IMG/VR virus record: IMGVR_UViG_3300005584_000014
Span: 1-34,128 of that record
Source of the DNA: a virus
Strand: one strand, 5' to 3'
DNA length: 34,128 nucleotides
Below are positions 33,829-34,128 of the stretch, in pieces; position 1 is the first letter of the stretch, and every line of letters begins with the position of its first letter. The notes below the pieces were generated by a model. It made no database searches and was not told the DNA's origin. It was given only the letters and a program-made list of their open reading frames with translations. The position numbers and the translations under genes were made by a program.

Positions 33829-34128
33829 ATGAATTCATTCAAGAAAATCGCTCTAGCCATGGTTGCAGCCATGACTCTGGGCACAATCGTAGCAACGCCT
33901 GCAAACGCTGCTGTAATGACAGTCGCTGTATCGCTTGACACTGTAGCAAACACTACAGCATCAGCAATCGCAACGCCTGCATCACTACCAGTCCCTGCAG
34001 ACAACTCAGTAGATGCTGCTGACGCACTAAAGTTTATTGCAACAGTTGATGTTGGAACAAGCGTTTCAGTCGTAGCAACAAATGCAACAATCGTGTCTGC
34101 ACTACACACAACTGCTGCACCAGTAGGA
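33829..34128 (+). CDS. Secreted Ala/Thr/Val-rich protein, partial
   Basis: The window ends inside this gene after 100 codons. The start is a clear Sec signal peptide: MNSFKK, a hydrophobic core (about 7-22), then an A-x-A site with likely cleavage after 'TPANA' (about 27). The mature part is rich in Ala, Thr, Val and Ser ('AVMTVAVSLDTVANTTASAIA'), beta-like, with few charges. My hand count over 33841-34080 gives about 49 percent GC (117 of 240), above its neighbours. AAGGAG eight bases before ATG 33829 and a consensus promoter suggest high expression. It resembles bacterial surface proteins more than a capsid protein. A protein exported from the infected cell is most likely. Function unknown. 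Confidence 0.7.
   Translation, partial: MNSFKKIALAMVAAMTLGTIVATPANAAVMTVAVSLDTVANTTASAIATPASLPVPADNSVDAADALKFIATVDVGTSVSVVATNATIVSALHTTAAPVG

Noticed and set aside
1-34128. tRNA genes and attachment sites
   Set aside because: No cloverleaf-like sequence was seen in the few gaps, and no integrase is present.

Overview
This window looks like part of the genome of a lytic, long-tailed double-stranded DNA phage (siphovirus type). Every convincing gene is on the + strand, intergenic space is almost absent, and many neighbours overlap by 1 to 80 bases. The DNA is AT-rich. I infer a Gram-positive, probably low-GC actinobacterial host, for example a freshwater lineage. The reasons are the strong GGAGG/GAGGTGA ribosome sites, the PHP-containing DnaE, several genes that look leaderless, and tail genes resembling actinophage ones. 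The host assignment is inference only. I see no integrase, repressor, tRNA, CRISPR array or insertion sequence.

Layout. 1-19332 is the tail module: major tail (tube) protein, a strong terminator, two paralogous tail-assembly chaperones, a 3350-residue tape measure, a Dit-like protein, a 1465-residue tail-tip protein and four smaller tail or fibre proteins. 19332-23632 begins with a zinc ribbon and a MerR-like DNA-binding protein, followed by small conserved proteins, DnaB-like helicase, a primase and a probable ssDNA-binding protein. 23636-31010 holds the DNA polymerase III alpha subunit, RecA, a PD-(D/E)XK-like protein, a 2OG-Fe(II) oxygenase-like protein, a Cas4/RecB-like nuclease, zinc-finger proteins and a RuvC-like resolvase. 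31048-33812 holds two 40-residue proteins, a DUF3310 protein and both terminase subunits. The window ends inside a secreted, Ala/Thr/Val-rich protein that has its own promoter.

How the parts fit. Helicase, primase, ssDNA-binding protein and polymerase form a near-complete replisome. RecA, the nucleases and RuvC would handle recombination and clear branches before terminase packages the DNA. Portal, protease, capsid, connector and lysis genes are not seen. They probably lie in the unsequenced part between the right end (after terminase) and the left end (tail tube).

Two promoter styles recur. One has TTGACA, a 17-18 base spacer and a TGn-extended -10 (19925, 22926, 31000, 33727). The other is a TATAAT/TATACT box without a -35, often placed so that transcription would start at or within about 3 bases of the start codon (725, 18871, 21757, 28344). 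The best candidates for something new are the two-gene replacement of the usual frameshifted tail chaperone, the very large tape measure with two copies of a tail-end motif, the leaderless genes, and the signal-peptide protein beside terminase.
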